From NCBI GenBank assembly GCA_002104905.1, contig MCFE01000172.1, forward strand, positions 62,001-126,000: a stretch of 64,000 nucleotides of DNA, read 5' to 3'. The translations under genes and the position numbers were made by a program. Shown here piece by piece: positions 1-11,461 of the stretch (positions are counted from its first letter, which is position 1; each line of letters begins with the position of its first letter). The notes under the pieces are model-generated. The model was not told the DNA's origin and did no database searches. It saw only the letters and a program-made list of their open reading frames with translations. This stretch comes from Basidiobolus meristosporus CBS 931.73 (taxonomy: Eukaryota > Basidiobolomycota > Basidiobolomycetes > Basidiobolales > Basidiobolaceae).

Positions 1-2988
1 GCAGGGAGGACGGTGGTACCAATTAGCTCCATGAAGATTACAAATTGCATAGAGAAACAGAATGTTCCGCAGAGGTCTCGAATGAGAACCAGCTCCAAAA
101 GGTTGTGCACAGTGGAGTTGATCCAACGACGGCGTTGGGAAAGCAAAACCCTGAATGAATCAGGAACCACAGTTTTACACACAGCTTGGGGTACAAAGAT
201 CATTTTACGCTTGGGGAAAGTCTTCAACATCAGGGTGGTCAGGTAGCGATCTTCACCCAGCAAGAGTAGATTCTTCTTGTGCAGAGTGTCCACTACATTC
301 TCGGAGTAATGCTCAACGATGTCGGGACTGGCTAATACTGGCACCCAGAAATTGCTAGGGCCCTTCGGCGCCTTGATCCGATACATACAGAAGCATCCTG
401 GGAGACAGGTAACGCCGCCAAATACCGACTCGAAGGCCTTGCTCAAGTGATGGGAGATGTAGTATTCGAAAACTTGAATCATCGACACCCAGCTTTGAGA
501 TTTGTTGGCAATCTTGGTTTCTCCACACAGCCCCATAATCTTCGGATCGCGGACCATACAGGAGACCATGCGGGTAACAGAGTCTGGGTACACCTTAGTA
601 TCAGCATCCACCATCAGAACAATCTCGAAATTATCCGGACTCACGCCAGTAGTACTCCAAATAGCATTGAACAGCTCGTATTCCATCTCAGTCATACGGT
701 CGTCAAACATAACATGCTGAAGGAACGACATCAATATAATCTGACTGTCACGTTTACCGCGATTACCAGGCTTCGGTGCATTGGCCTCCTCAGGGGTTCC
801 ACATTTGGATATCAAAATCATGGGCACACGTTGTTGCTTTTCAAACGGAATAGTCTGATCATCGAACTTGTAATAGCCCGCATAGACCTTGGCCATGTTG
901 TGTCTTTTCGAGCCATCAGCAATAGCAACGTAAGAGTAGGGTTGGACATTCTCGGGCGCTATGACGAAGTCCTTCATCATTGATAAGCACACATCTGGAG
1001 TAGACATATCATTCCCGCTACCAACAATGATACCGTCCGCAATAACGAGGATAAGCTTGTGTGATTGAGGATAGTCGGTCAAAGCCAGAGAGTCCAGTGT
1101 GGTACGAATACCATCGGCGCCTTCGGAATAGCACGTAACAAGCAGAATAGTGTGTGCCAAATTGAAGTTAAATGGCTGGAATGATACTGGAGGAGGGGTG
1201 GGTGGAACGTGAACATTCGATACGAAAGTCGATGAGCAGTAGGATGATCGGCGAGATGCTTCAAGGCTCATAGACGTGGGGCGATGATGAATGTTGGGCG
1301 GAACTAACGAATTAGACGAATGCTTCATGTCAGGGCTGTATGGATTCAGATTGGAGGTCCCTCTCTTGTAACCGTTATTCATGTCGGCGTTCGGGTAGGC
1401 CGAGTAGCGAGAGGTGATCGGAAGGGACCCGGTAGATTTACTAGGTTGCGAATTATTGCCTCGAGCGACGCTGATTGCTAGATTTGATGGACTCTCACTC
1501 CATTGTTCAATAGCTTCCATACGTTTCATGCGCTCTTCATACGTTTCTTGACGGAAGGAACCCAATCTCCAGCTTAAGACCCAGCCGAAAAACACGGCAA
1601 AGACGAACTTAGTCAACACCACGCCGAGAATCACGATGAGAGAAACGTAGAGTACTACATTCGAAATGATACAACCCATCGAATTAGTATCAAGTGCTCC
1701 AACTCTGAATATCTCCATCGCACATTTGGCTGCCTCTCTGTGGTAGTTGTTCAGGAAGAGAGTGGCATCAGTGCCCCTGTAGGGAGAATTGAGGTCACGA
1801 AGCTGGGTGAATATGGCCGGTGGAGTGACCCCAGGTACAAGCCAGTCAACCAAGCCAAAGTCCAAGACATGGCCGTTGTAGACCACAAGGCTTTTTTGTT
1901 TGGATTGTATATCTTTCCATTCAAAATATACCTCACCGTCCAATGGGAGATTGGGTGTAATTACTTGATTGCCACCTGCGTTGTGTAGACAGTTATTTGC
2001 ATCAAAATTTTGTTGAGGATTCGGCGTTGTATAGGCATCTCGGCGGACACAAGGAAAATAATTAGTCATGCCACTGGTTGCGCTGCCCAAGACTTTTCGA
2101 CAATGCCCAACGGTGTTTTGGAATTGAAAAGACAAATCCATACCACCAGCGCCATTAAAGAATTCAATGTTTGACGTCCCCAATCGGTAAGCCTTTCCAT
2201 TGACCACCACATCATCTCCCCCTACAGTTCCCACACGGATACGACCAACATTATTCCATCCGCATAGAACCTGCTGGAGGCCAAAAGTCAAGAATCCAAC
2301 AACTCCGCATAAAAGAAAGATTATTGTGCATAGTGCCATTTTCTCTCTCCAAGCTTGTCTGACATCGCCAGTCTTCATTCCTAAGGAGTAAGGTCAGTAG
2401 AGGATATTTTAAGCAAACAATGACTTTACTTACCACAGCAGGAGAGAATTGGGCGTGGAGCATAGAAAGTAATAATTTTGGAAAATATCACCCAGCAGCT
2501 GGGGCATTTCTTCTTAGGCTTCGACAGATTAGCTTTTTTCTGCACGGCGGCATTTTTGCTTAGACTTCCGGCTCTTCCTAAGATCTCGTCGCGGTTTCTG
2601 ATGTTAGGCTTTGGGCGACGTTCGGGTCGATGTAATGACTTTTGGCGGCCTGGTTCAGAAGACCTGGGTGCGTTTTCTAATTGACGACCTATCCAGGTTA
2701 TAAAAACGTTAGTAGCTCTATAAGGAATACAACGGAGTCTTCGCTTACCAGGTCCGTTACGCCCAATATCTCGAAGTTCAAGACCTTCTTGCGCTCTGTG
2801 CGAGCGATTTCCTCTACTTTCATAATTCTGTGGTCTCCGAGCGCCTAGAATGGTGAACACACGTTAAAAGGAGTCTTCAGCAATTAGGTATAGAGACTGG
2901 CGAATGCAGCAAGACTCTGTTGGTGTAGGTATTGTGGCTGTGAATAGTTACCTTCTGAAGGCATTCTAGGTTCGGGCTTCGAAGCCAT
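1..2988 (-). CDS. Class IV (Chs3-type) chitin synthase, C-terminus cut by window edge
   Basis: Membrane glycosyltransferase (GT2) that polymerises UDP-GlcNAc into chitin. Exons on the minus strand: 2988-2952, 2844-2749, 2688-2434 and 2380 to beyond 1; the phases join cleanly, giving about 922 residues before the edge. A basic soluble N-terminus is followed by a cysteine-containing stretch ending ILSCCG, then MKTGDVRQAWREKMAL, typical of class IV enzymes. One hydrophobic segment lies near residue 145 and another near 370, with the luminal region between them. A Ser/Thr/Pro-rich linker leads to the catalytic domain, where I see VDADTKV (about 720), GLCGETKI, GEDRYLT (about 838) and the product-binding QRRRWINST (about 880). 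The C-terminal transmembrane block is missing. The 60-bp intron 2689-2748 keeps frame but has a TACTAAC branch site, so I treat it as spliced. Class IV enzymes need a Chs7 chaperone to leave the ER; two candidates lie at 29225-34036. Family call very secure. Confidence 0.95.
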
Positions 2989-4216
2989 ACTGAAAAGATA
3001 TTATAAACAAAAGGCTTCTGATTATAAGTTATTAGCTATTAGAGAGATGAAGGGAATAAAGATGTAGTTGTGCTATCCGCCAAGTACAACGCTTACAATC
3101 CAAGTGAGAAATGTGAAGAAGCTAAAAGGAAGAAGAGAAATTAAGATTTGGATTTATTAACGAGACACACCAATAAAAATCCATCATTGCTCTTATAGTG
3201 ATCCAGTGATCTAAAGAAATCTATCCTGTTGTAGGCGCATAAGTAACAGCTCTAGATGAGGATAAAGTTACTACGCCGAGGATTTCCTAAATTAGCGAGA
3301 TCATAAAACGGTCATTTCCTTACCGTACTGGGTGTATTCTAAAGTGTATATTAACTCTAAGATTCTGTTCTTGCCAATTTCTTAATGACAAACTCATTCG
3401 TTTCTAATTTGATTACATTAGCACAAATGGAAATATTCAAATAGCACAGCGTGGTATCGTGATCCGTACCATCACAAAACAAATATAGCAGCCAATAATT
3501 CTTCGGGGATCACTGAGCGATGAAAAAACGAATTCTGAAAATTCACCGATCCTAGGTGAGGGTGGTCTCGGCGTTGGAGCGGCTCGTGCTTAGACTGATG
3601 GGGTAATTGAATCAGAGATGTGGAGGTTGATTTTACTGGCCTAACAGATGAACCGAATCGTTACCATATACCAACTTACTCGCCACACTTGACTAAAGTT
3701 TTTCTCTTGGCCTGTGTCTACGTAAAGCTTTGCGAAGTTTCAATAGTCGCCAGTCCCTTAGTGGTATAGCGTTTCTTGAACGAATGTGGTATTCTTGAAA
3801 TATTAGAGCCAACACAACTTCAACCAAGATACAGCAGTATCATGGGGTTAACTAAGGCTACTTGTGCGTTGTCACAAACAGTATCATAGCTTCGTGGCAA
3901 AGGAGACATATTTATTGGTATGAGAAGCCGAATCAAGGGAGTTATATTTGGTATCGTTATCAAATTCCTCGCTCCATATTGAATGGTCAAGTCAGTTGAG
4001 GAGTTTCGCAAAACCTGGATGAGAAGTTAGGACCATTACAGACATGCCCTTGTCAACATCGATTAGTCGTTCTGGACTATACTTGATGCGCAGAATTCTC
4101 AAGTAGTCCAAATGTAGTAGTTGGGCCAGTTGCTAAGCTATCTCTAAACCATCGAGTAAGTTGAAACTATGTATAGGTCAAATAACCGATCAGTAGTGAG
4201 GCAGAAAAGTGTGTAA
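2989..4216. other. Intergenic, no gene recognised
   Basis: AT-rich spacer upstream of the chitin synthase. It should hold that gene's promoter, reading leftward. I see only short reading frames without family resemblance, including one of 63 codons on the minus strand at 3820-4011. Confidence 0.5.
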
Positions 4217-4566
4217 AACGGTCTTCAGTTATGTGCATGTGGCAAAGGAACTTGGGAGGATCTTATGCGGGTGAATATGATAGTAAGAGTTCACTACCTA
4301 GTGAATGAAGCCCTTTCCATACGTAACAATTTTGGCCAAGGCCGCACAGCCCCACCAAAAACTATATTTACTGTTGCTACAGATTCTCAGCATGCCATTG
4401 ATCTACTGCGTGAACAGCTACCAACGTTGGGCTATAGTGTATAACTGACAAGGAGATATTTCTCATTTGGACTAATATATGTACATATCCAGATAGGCTT
4501 GTTCTCCGGCAGATTGTTGTTCTACAGATCACCAAAAGGGACATAGGCCGTTGGGACGAACATTAG
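4217..4566 (+). pseudogene. Decayed coding remnant, possibly glycosyltransferase-like
   Basis: The frame 4217-4441 is open for 75 codons, has a balanced protein-like composition and includes the segment FTVATDSQHAIDLLREQL, which resembles the nucleotide-sugar-binding stretch of fucosyltransferase-type enzymes (ATDS followed by an amphipathic helix). It ends in TAA, and a second open stretch in another frame follows directly (4447-4563). No start codon, splice pattern or neighbouring exons complete a gene. I read it as the fossil of a gene broken by a frameshift. The family suggestion is weak; a chance open frame is possible. Confidence 0.3.
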
Positions 4567-5630
4567 AGCTCATCACCAGCATTTATGACCCGTAAAACAT
4601 GAATGATTGACACTTGTAGTACGGCTAGTCAGGTTAAACAGAATTAAACACAGCTTTAGATTAAATGCATTCACTGCAGGAGTAGGCTCATGTTTTCGAC
4701 TGTCACTTATTTGGAAATTGACTTATAACGCACACTGCATAAGCTGCCGTACAATAACAATAAACACATTCAATATTTGAAGGTGTTTGATGTATTGCTA
4801 ATATTGCTAGATAAAACTTGAGTAGCATCCAGGTATAAAGTGTTGCAAATAATTAGTATTATACCTGATTGTTCATTTATCAGGGTTTCATATTTAGGCA
4901 GCATGCTGGCTTGTAATATATTTTGATGCTCCCTTGCAGTTGCGCAAATTTTGATGATGTAGCGATTCACAACAGTGAGCAAGCTTTGCATACGTGCTTT
5001 GGAGATCATCTAAAATATAGCTACTCATTAATTTGTATCAATACATAAGTTTTATACTCTTTACAGGAGTCATATTCTCATAGTTACAATTGCACAGGCA
5101 TAGCTCTCACACTAGTCTCCAAGCAATGCAAAGTTCATGATTAACTGATATATATTGACTTCTAATAAATACTGATTTTTAAAACATATAAGTTTGGTGA
5201 AAATGATTGGTTTCTACAGAATTGCCATAATATTGAATAATGAATCTTCAATGAGCTGATAGTAGCCTAGTTTTGTTATATATTGTTTAATGTCCAATGT
5301 ATAATTATAAACCTTTGTTAAAGAAGTCGAGTGCTTCTATATTGGGGTTAAGAGGTTAGATGGTACCGGGAAATAATGTTATGAGGATGTATTAGTGTAG
5401 GAAGTGTGCCCAAGGAGTCTTCAAACGATACTGCAAATCCATCTTATACATGAGATATAGGTATGAGAGTCAAAATGCTGGCGTCATGGGCACCACTAAC
5501 AAGTGTTGCATTCCAAAGGCTTCTGGTGAATGGAAAAAGCAATGGCCTTAGTTTCTATAGCTACACGTTGTAGAGCCCAACTAGTTATCATATACTAACA
5601 AGGAATATTGTGCATGTACAATCAGGTTGA
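4567..5630. other. Intergenic, no gene recognised
   Basis: AT-rich, dense in stop codons in all frames. A 79-codon minus-strand frame at 4770-5009 has no recognisable features. Nothing else stands out. Confidence 0.5.
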
Positions 5631-6317
5631 GATCCTTTCGTTGATTTAGAGAATAAAACTGTAAAAGCCAATGTGCCCTCACCGAGGAATAGCCACTTGC
5701 AAGATATTATGGAGTATAAGAAGCGATTTGGAGAGCTGAGAGTTTTGTATCATACTTTTTAGCGTTTTGAGCATGAAAATTCAGGTCTTCAAAGAATCAT
5801 CAAGTATCTTACAAACCAAATCAAAAGTCAGCATTGGCTAAGTGGTAAATCATATTGTATGAATAGCGCAGGTGCACTACTAACCAACTACAACAAAGTC
5901 ACATCGGAAAATAACTTAATTCTGGATATCGCATCTGGAGACCAATACGTATGAGTTTTTTCTCTACGGTCAGCGGAGTATCTGGTATTTTGTGATTGCT
6001 TTAGTTTGACTTCACATTTTTCCAAAGGCACAATATGATATTACATAGTAATGTCTAAAGAACAGAGGACTGCGTACTCTAGTCACAAACTCTATGTGTA
6101 TTTTGACCACGATGTACTAAATTTCAAAAAAAAATCACAGCACACTCATTGTATTTTCACATTGTAGAATAGCTACAAATTCCACCTCAGTCACAACTCA
6201 GCGGGAAACACAGCTACAGTACTTGTTTACTCCATACAAGAGGACCATGCTGATACTGATATTCATGTCCATCTGGTTTGGGTATACATACATCGAGGCT
6301 ACATTCTGTCGTGGTAA
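5631..6317 (+). pseudogene. Decayed reading frame with four internal stops
   Basis: One frame runs 228 codons from 5631 to the TAA at 6315-6317 with only four internal stops (5760, 5952, 6036 and 6165), whereas DNA of this composition should give about one stop every 18 codons. The translated segments have ordinary protein composition, for example HLQDIMEYKKRFGELRVLYH and DIHVHLVWVYIHRGYILSW. Protein-like fragments in other frames continue to about 6600. I do not recognise the family. It could be a dead transposon gene or a dead host gene. Confidence 0.35.
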
Positions 6318-7392
6318 GGCGCAGCATGGCTAGGTGTAGAAGTTTGAATATATGACTTTTACATCAAAGTAGCCTTCCGAACTGAACAATATTGTAATAC
6401 TCAGCTAATCCTATTATCTGTGATTCCTTAAATGATCATTGATATAAAATATAACTCATTCATATAACATGACAGCCTAGTAGCGTATGAAATATATCAA
6501 GAAGCTGCAAGTTGCATAGAGCGATACAAGTGGTATACATTTGAGGTTTTTTACACGATGAAAAGCCGTTCGAAAACAAAAATTATTGCCACTAGCATTA
6601 CGTCCTTATAAGTGACCACCAATTTTCCTCTTGTGATCGGCAAGTGAATTATAGTGCTGAGCAATGTGTGGGTCCTACGGAAACTTTTCATCAGGAGGTG
6701 GCACTTCCAGAGAATGAGTATTCATTAGATGTGCCTGAATATGACATGGGGATAAAATGGCGGCAAGTAATTGGTTCTGTTTAGACATTGAGGTATTATT
6801 GTTTCTTAGAAATCAACATCTTCCAAATGATATAGAATTGGCACCAAAGTCATTTGATATGTATAGTGCTTAGTTCTCAAAAGACAACAGAAATAATAAT
6901 TCAAATGTTTTATGACTAAACCTGATATAAGTAGTGTAGATTAATGAAAGTTGGTATGCTTTCAGATCGAACCCTGATATGGTGAGAAACAATCTTAGAC
7001 CCATTGTGGCAATTAACCTTAATTTGTATCAGCGCGTGAGAAGTAATAGCTACTGAAGCTCAAGTCAATGTGACCTGTGGCAAGGTGGTAATACGTTTTG
7101 CTTAATGTGAAAACCTTGGAGAGATTATTTGATGATATAGGTCCCAACAGATAGAGTGATCAGTCACTATGTGGAGAAACTAGTGCGATTAGCGGCTTAA
7201 GACCTCAACTGAAATGATTTAGAATGGCATGACGAATACTGAGCTGGAAGGAACCAGTTAAAATGTGGATGCAGTCTGTGGGTGTACGTTAAGCAGAGCC
7301 ATATAAAATTGGCTGAATACTCGGTCAAGCAGGTAAGCTGCATTCGCATCTATTATAACTCCCTTCCATTGCCCGGAAGTATTGTAACCAAC
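6318..7392. other. Intergenic, upstream of purine permease
   Basis: AT-rich spacer with possible further fragments of the decayed frame in its first 300 bases. The end should carry the promoter of the permease gene that starts at 7393. No regulatory motif can be assigned with confidence. Confidence 0.45.
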
Positions 7393-9132
7393 ATGAGGAA
7401 AGACGAGACAGTTGGATATGGCGCTGACGATAAAGACTATATCTCCACAGAGCCTGCTGCATATCCCAATGTCCAGGAGAGCAATATCAAATGGTATATG
7501 CGCAACCTTTGTACAAGACAAGGCTGGATAGGCGATTATGATTTCGGGTTTCTTTGTCTACCCAACCTACCAGGATTTAGAAAGCAGGCGCCCGCAAAAT
7601 TCATCGGAATTAAAGACCGCTTACCACTGGCCGTTGCTATCATTATGGGTTTTCAACATTGTTTAGCCATGCTGGCAGGAGTAGTCACACCTCCGCTCAT
7701 TTTATCTGGGCCTGGACCCCAGCACATGAATCTTAACACCGAATATCGTTCTTATCTCATTTCAGCTTCGCTGATTACCTGTGGTCTACTATCAATGATT
7801 CAGATGACTCGATGGAGAATTCCGGGAACTCGCTACTATATGGGAACGGGGCTCATAACTGTTGTTGGCACCTCATTCACCATTATGCCTGTAGCCGAGT
7901 CTTCGTTTGCGTATATGTATCAATCCGATTTCTGCCCTTCCGTGAAAAGCGACATGGGTGTGATAACTCAATACCTACCCTGCCCGCAGGCATATGGTGC
8001 GCTACTTGGAACCACGATGACATGCTCCGTATTGATGATACTCATCTCGTTCGTGCCTGCTAAAGTGCTGCATAAGCTATTTCCTCCGCTTGTTACGGGA
8101 ATTACTGTTACGCTGATTGGTGCGCATTTGGTCGGCTCAGGCTTAAAGAACTGGGGAGGAGGCAGTGGACCCTGCATCAACCATCCAGCAAGTGGAAACT
8201 TTATTCGCTGTCCAAATGTTGATGCGCCTAATGCTCTACCGTGGGGTCACATCAAGTACATGGGACTTGGTTTCTTGGTGTTTATCTCCATCATTCTTTT
8301 TGATATCTTCGGCTCTCACTTCATGCGCTCAGCGGAAGTAGTTCTAGGCCTGATTATCGGATTGATTGTCTCTTGGACCACTGGATATGTGAACACCCAG
8401 GTTATCAACGATGCACCAGTAGTCACTTTTCTTTGGGTCAAGACATTTCCGCTAAGCATCTATACCCCAGCCATTATTCCCATGCTGGTGATTTACATGT
8501 TGATTGCCGTGGAATCTATTGGTACAATCACTGCATGTTGCGATGTTTCTGGCGTCGAGGTCTCTGGGCCAGTATTTGAGACACGTATCCAAGGAGGAGT
8601 CTTGGCTGATGGTCTAAATAGCCTGCTTGCTGGAGCTTTCACCAATCCTCCCATGTCAACCTTTGCCCAGAACAATGGGATTGTGGCATTGACACGATGC
8701 GCCAATCTCACCACTGGATACGCCTGTTGTTTCTTTCTTGTTTTCATGGGGGTGTTCTCAAAGCTGGCCTCGGTATTTCTTGCCATTCCTGAGTCTGTTC
8801 TTGGTGGAATGACAACCTTCCTGTTTGCCAACGTGTTAGTCTCCGGCATCCGAATTCTTTCTTACCTTAAGTGGACCCGTCGTGATCGCTTTATAGCGGC
8901 CGCTTCTATGACACTTGGAATGGGTACAACGATCAAAGATGACTGGTTCTCCTACGCACTTACCGCGTATAAAGGCTCAAACACTACAGTTAATGGACTG
9001 ATCATTTCCGCCGAGATGATAGTCAACTCAGGGTTTACCATTGCCGCACTAATCGCCATCGTTTTGAACCTGGTGATGCCCAAGGAACCAGAGGACCTTG
9101 ACAATGAAGAGAGCGATAGCCACCCAGTTTAA
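7393..9132 (+). CDS. Purine/xanthine-uric acid permease (NAT/NCS2 family, UapA-like)
   Basis: Proton-coupled plasma-membrane transporter for xanthine, uric acid or related purines. It is a single exon of 579 residues, close to the 574 of Aspergillus UapA. The first ATG of the frame is at 7393; the frame is open 37 codons further upstream but without ATG. Family signatures are in the expected places: the QH pair in TM1 at residues 88-89 and the NAT signature QNNGIVALTR starting at residue 426, which line up with Q85-H86 and Q408-N-x-G in UapA. About 14 hydrophobic segments are visible, with cytosolic tails (start MRKDETVGY, end NEESDSHPV). The Q-N-x-G form of the motif favours oxidised purines over ascorbate. 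It stands alone, flanked by gene-poor DNA. Confidence 0.95.
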   Translation: MRKDETVGYGADDKDYISTEPAAYPNVQESNIKWYMRNLCTRQGWIGDYDFGFLCLPNLPGFRKQAPAKFIGIKDRLPLAVAIIMGFQHCLAMLAGVVTPPLILSGPGPQHMNLNTEYRSYLISASLITCGLLSMIQMTRWRIPGTRYYMGTGLITVVGTSFTIMPVAESSFAYMYQSDFCPSVKSDMGVITQYLPCPQAYGALLGTTMTCSVLMILISFVPAKVLHKLFPPLVTGITVTLIGAHLVGSGLKNWGGGSGPCINHPASGNFIRCPNVDAPNALPWGHIKYMGLGFLVFISIILFDIFGSHFMRSAEVVLGLIIGLIVSWTTGYVNTQVINDAPVVTFLWVKTFPLSIYTPAIIPMLVIYMLIAVESIGTITACCDVSGVEVSGPVFETRIQGGVLADGLNSLLAGAFTNPPMSTFAQNNGIVALTRCANLTTGYACCFFLVFMGVFSKLASVFLAIPESVLGGMTTFLFANVLVSGIRILSYLKWTRRDRFIAAASMTLGMGTTIKDDWFSYALTAYKGSNTTVNGLIISAEMIVNSGFTIAALIAIVLNLVMPKEPEDLDNEESDSHPV

Positions 9133-9587
9133 TGAAGTTTGTAACTAAAATGCATATGTATGTACCCTAAGACTTGCCATGCGTCCATTGCTATTGGCAA
9201 GAATATAAACCTGAGATGATATGGTAAGCTGAAAATCTTCAACAATAAATAATGACTAGTGCTTGCCATAGGCACCCTTATTTCGGGTGATCTGTTTAAG
9301 GTAGTGGATAATATACAAGAAAGGCCTGATCTCTGCTGAGTCTATAAAGATGGCAGATGACGAATTTTGTGCATGTATGCAGTCTAGAATAAGGTATACG
9401 AGCATTGTTTATATGGATGTTGGAGTAGCGGTATTATGTCCTTAACAACATCTTATAGATGGCCCAAACAACCGATTATATGCACATGTCTTCATCGGCA
9501 ATGATGCGCCTTTCTATTTATCTTGCTACCTGGGAAAAGTAATCTTTAGGCATTTGAGAATACTTTGAATCCTTGTTCGTATACATT
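9133..9587. other. Intergenic 3' region of the permease
   Basis: About 450 bases of AT-rich DNA. The 3' UTR and polyadenylation signal of the permease should be here; an AATAAA element occurs within CAACAATAAATAATG near 9241. Nothing else seen. Confidence 0.4.
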
Positions 9588-10305
9588 CTAGTGGAAGGTT
9601 TGGTGTGGCCCCTTGATGTCTGTCAAAGCAGCAGCTAAAGTATATCGGCAAGGATTGATTTCGGTAGTGGGATCAACCGCCAAAAAAGAAGAGGTATTGT
9701 ATAGGAAAAAAGACGCCTTGGCTTTCAATACCTGTCGCAACTCTAACCTTGATAGTGGCAACACAACAACTTGACTCTTACGACTATCTAATGATAAATA
9801 CATGCTCGGCTCAATTACTACACCCTAGCCACCTAGCACTTTGAAGCCAATAACGTTGCTCTTTTTGACAACTTCAGATCCTTCCACCCACTACTATCGC
9901 AACGCCACTTCCTTTCCAATAAAGCTAGCAATGAAGCTGGTTCGACCTTCGACATCTTGATGTGCAATATACGGCGACAAGCACAATAGATTTTCAATCC
10001 CTTTCTGGCAGGGGATAGCTATATATAGGTGCAGCCAGGTCTGACAGTCTTTGAGAGATTCTAGACAGGCTCCGGCCGGTCGGGTTCTTCGGGGGCCCAT
10101 ACAGGGCAAATTCCTGTTCTGGTTCAAGGTTACCCATCGTAACTGAGAGTTCCTGCATACGCCTTGAACATATCCGGATTGGGTGTAGTGCATAATTCGA
10201 TAAAGATTGTTTTATCCCCACTACGACCACGTCTTGATCCCATTTCAACTTCAGGAAGCGCACTAAACGGGACTTATTTAGTGTGAATCCAGGCAATGGT
10301 TTCAA
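9588..10305 (-). pseudogene. Decayed protein gene of unknown family
   Basis: Two overlapping minus-strand frames look like pieces of one broken gene. The first (10305-9994, 103 codons) ends with SDLAAPIYSYPLPERD. The second frame (10193 down to 9588) carries on with IENLLCLSPYIAHQDVEG, then stops (9892-9897, TAG TAG, and one near 9827), then the open stretch MYLSLDSRKSQVVVLPLSRL ending in TAG at 9588. Composition stays protein-like through the stops, and switching frame near 10000 joins the parts. I read a gene killed by a frameshift and nonsense mutations. I do not recognise the family. An intron near 10000 could explain the frame change but not the in-frame stops. Confidence 0.4.
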
Positions 10306-11461
10306 TGGCTAAAAGTGTATCTTGCTTGGTGTCCGCTCTTCACGTCATTTATACGGATTAATGTTTAATGACCTTGGGCATTCCGAAGATCGTTGTACAA
10401 TAAGCATCGAAACGTATACTCTGACATCCCTTGGAAGCATATTGCATATTTATAGATATATATACATTACTTCCTACATAACTGGTTACTCAAGGGTCAT
10501 GCACGACCGATCAAGCATGTACGGTGTTGACCGGTTGCTTTAAGCTATATCTGGTGGTTGCCTACTTGAGAGTAAGTTAGAGTATTTGGAGAAACGATGT
10601 TTTTCACTTACAGTGTGAATCTTTCCGGTATCATTACAAAAGAATTAACAAAAATATCTTATGAAATCAACTTTAAGATCCGAATTAGTTCCTAGCAGGC
10701 TGACTGCTTGCAGATTCATAATATATTAACAAGTGAGATACCAACTATTTGCTACAGCATTCTCACCCAAGCTTAATCCCGAATTCTCATTGATTGTTAT
10801 CATGTGTTACACCCGTGTAATGCTTTTGATTCAACTAAATACTAGCTTTGTTGGAAGAGTTGGAAATACTAGAGATTCTGGACAGGGCAACATCCCATAT
10901 CAGCACAGCTTTAAACAATATTTAGCTATCGATATATATATATATATATGTGGAACAGTTCAGTATCAAGTCAAGCATTAGCAACACGCAACACAGCTGT
11001 GGTTTTGGAAATTTCATTGATATTGATTTTGTAGTCAGAATTTGAATAAATACTCTGAATGGGGATATCGTAGCACACTGAAAATCAGTATAATACACAA
11101 GTTACTCAAATCCCCAATCGCCTCCAGATCCTATGTATACCTTACACAAACCAAACTGATGTGTTCAGTTGAGCCCACAGTAGTGACAAATTTCCAGTCC
11201 AGAGTTTATACGGACAGCAGCACAGGAGGGTGTTAATCTAGAACCCAAAAGGGATGGATATGTGCGAGGGCAATGATATATGTTGGTTGATTAGCGTTTA
11301 TTACGTTATGTATGGAGGGTAGCATTGAAGTAGATAGTTTTGGCCTTGCTACATTCTAAGTAGTAACTGCCTGATGTAGTGAAAATTGCCTATGGAATAT
11401 GCGTTGATAAATAATAATGGTAATCAAAATTGAAATAGTGTTCTCAAAAGGAATCGTCTAG
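10306..11461. other. Intergenic, between pseudogene and OPT transporter
   Basis: No gene recognised. It holds a TA microsatellite at 10932-10949 and several 60-80 codon frames without family features. The end is the 3' region of the OPT gene. Confidence 0.5.
10932..10949. repeat. (AT)9 microsatellite
   Basis: Eighteen bases of perfect AT alternation, the longest simple dinucleotide repeat I found in the window. Confidence 0.9.

Noticed and set aside
447-983. 178-codon plus-strand open frame
   Set aside because: It is antisense to the catalytic domain of the chitin synthase, whose protein motifs are unmistakable.
8493-8849. 118-codon minus-strand open frame
   Set aside because: Antisense to the NAT permease around its signature motif.
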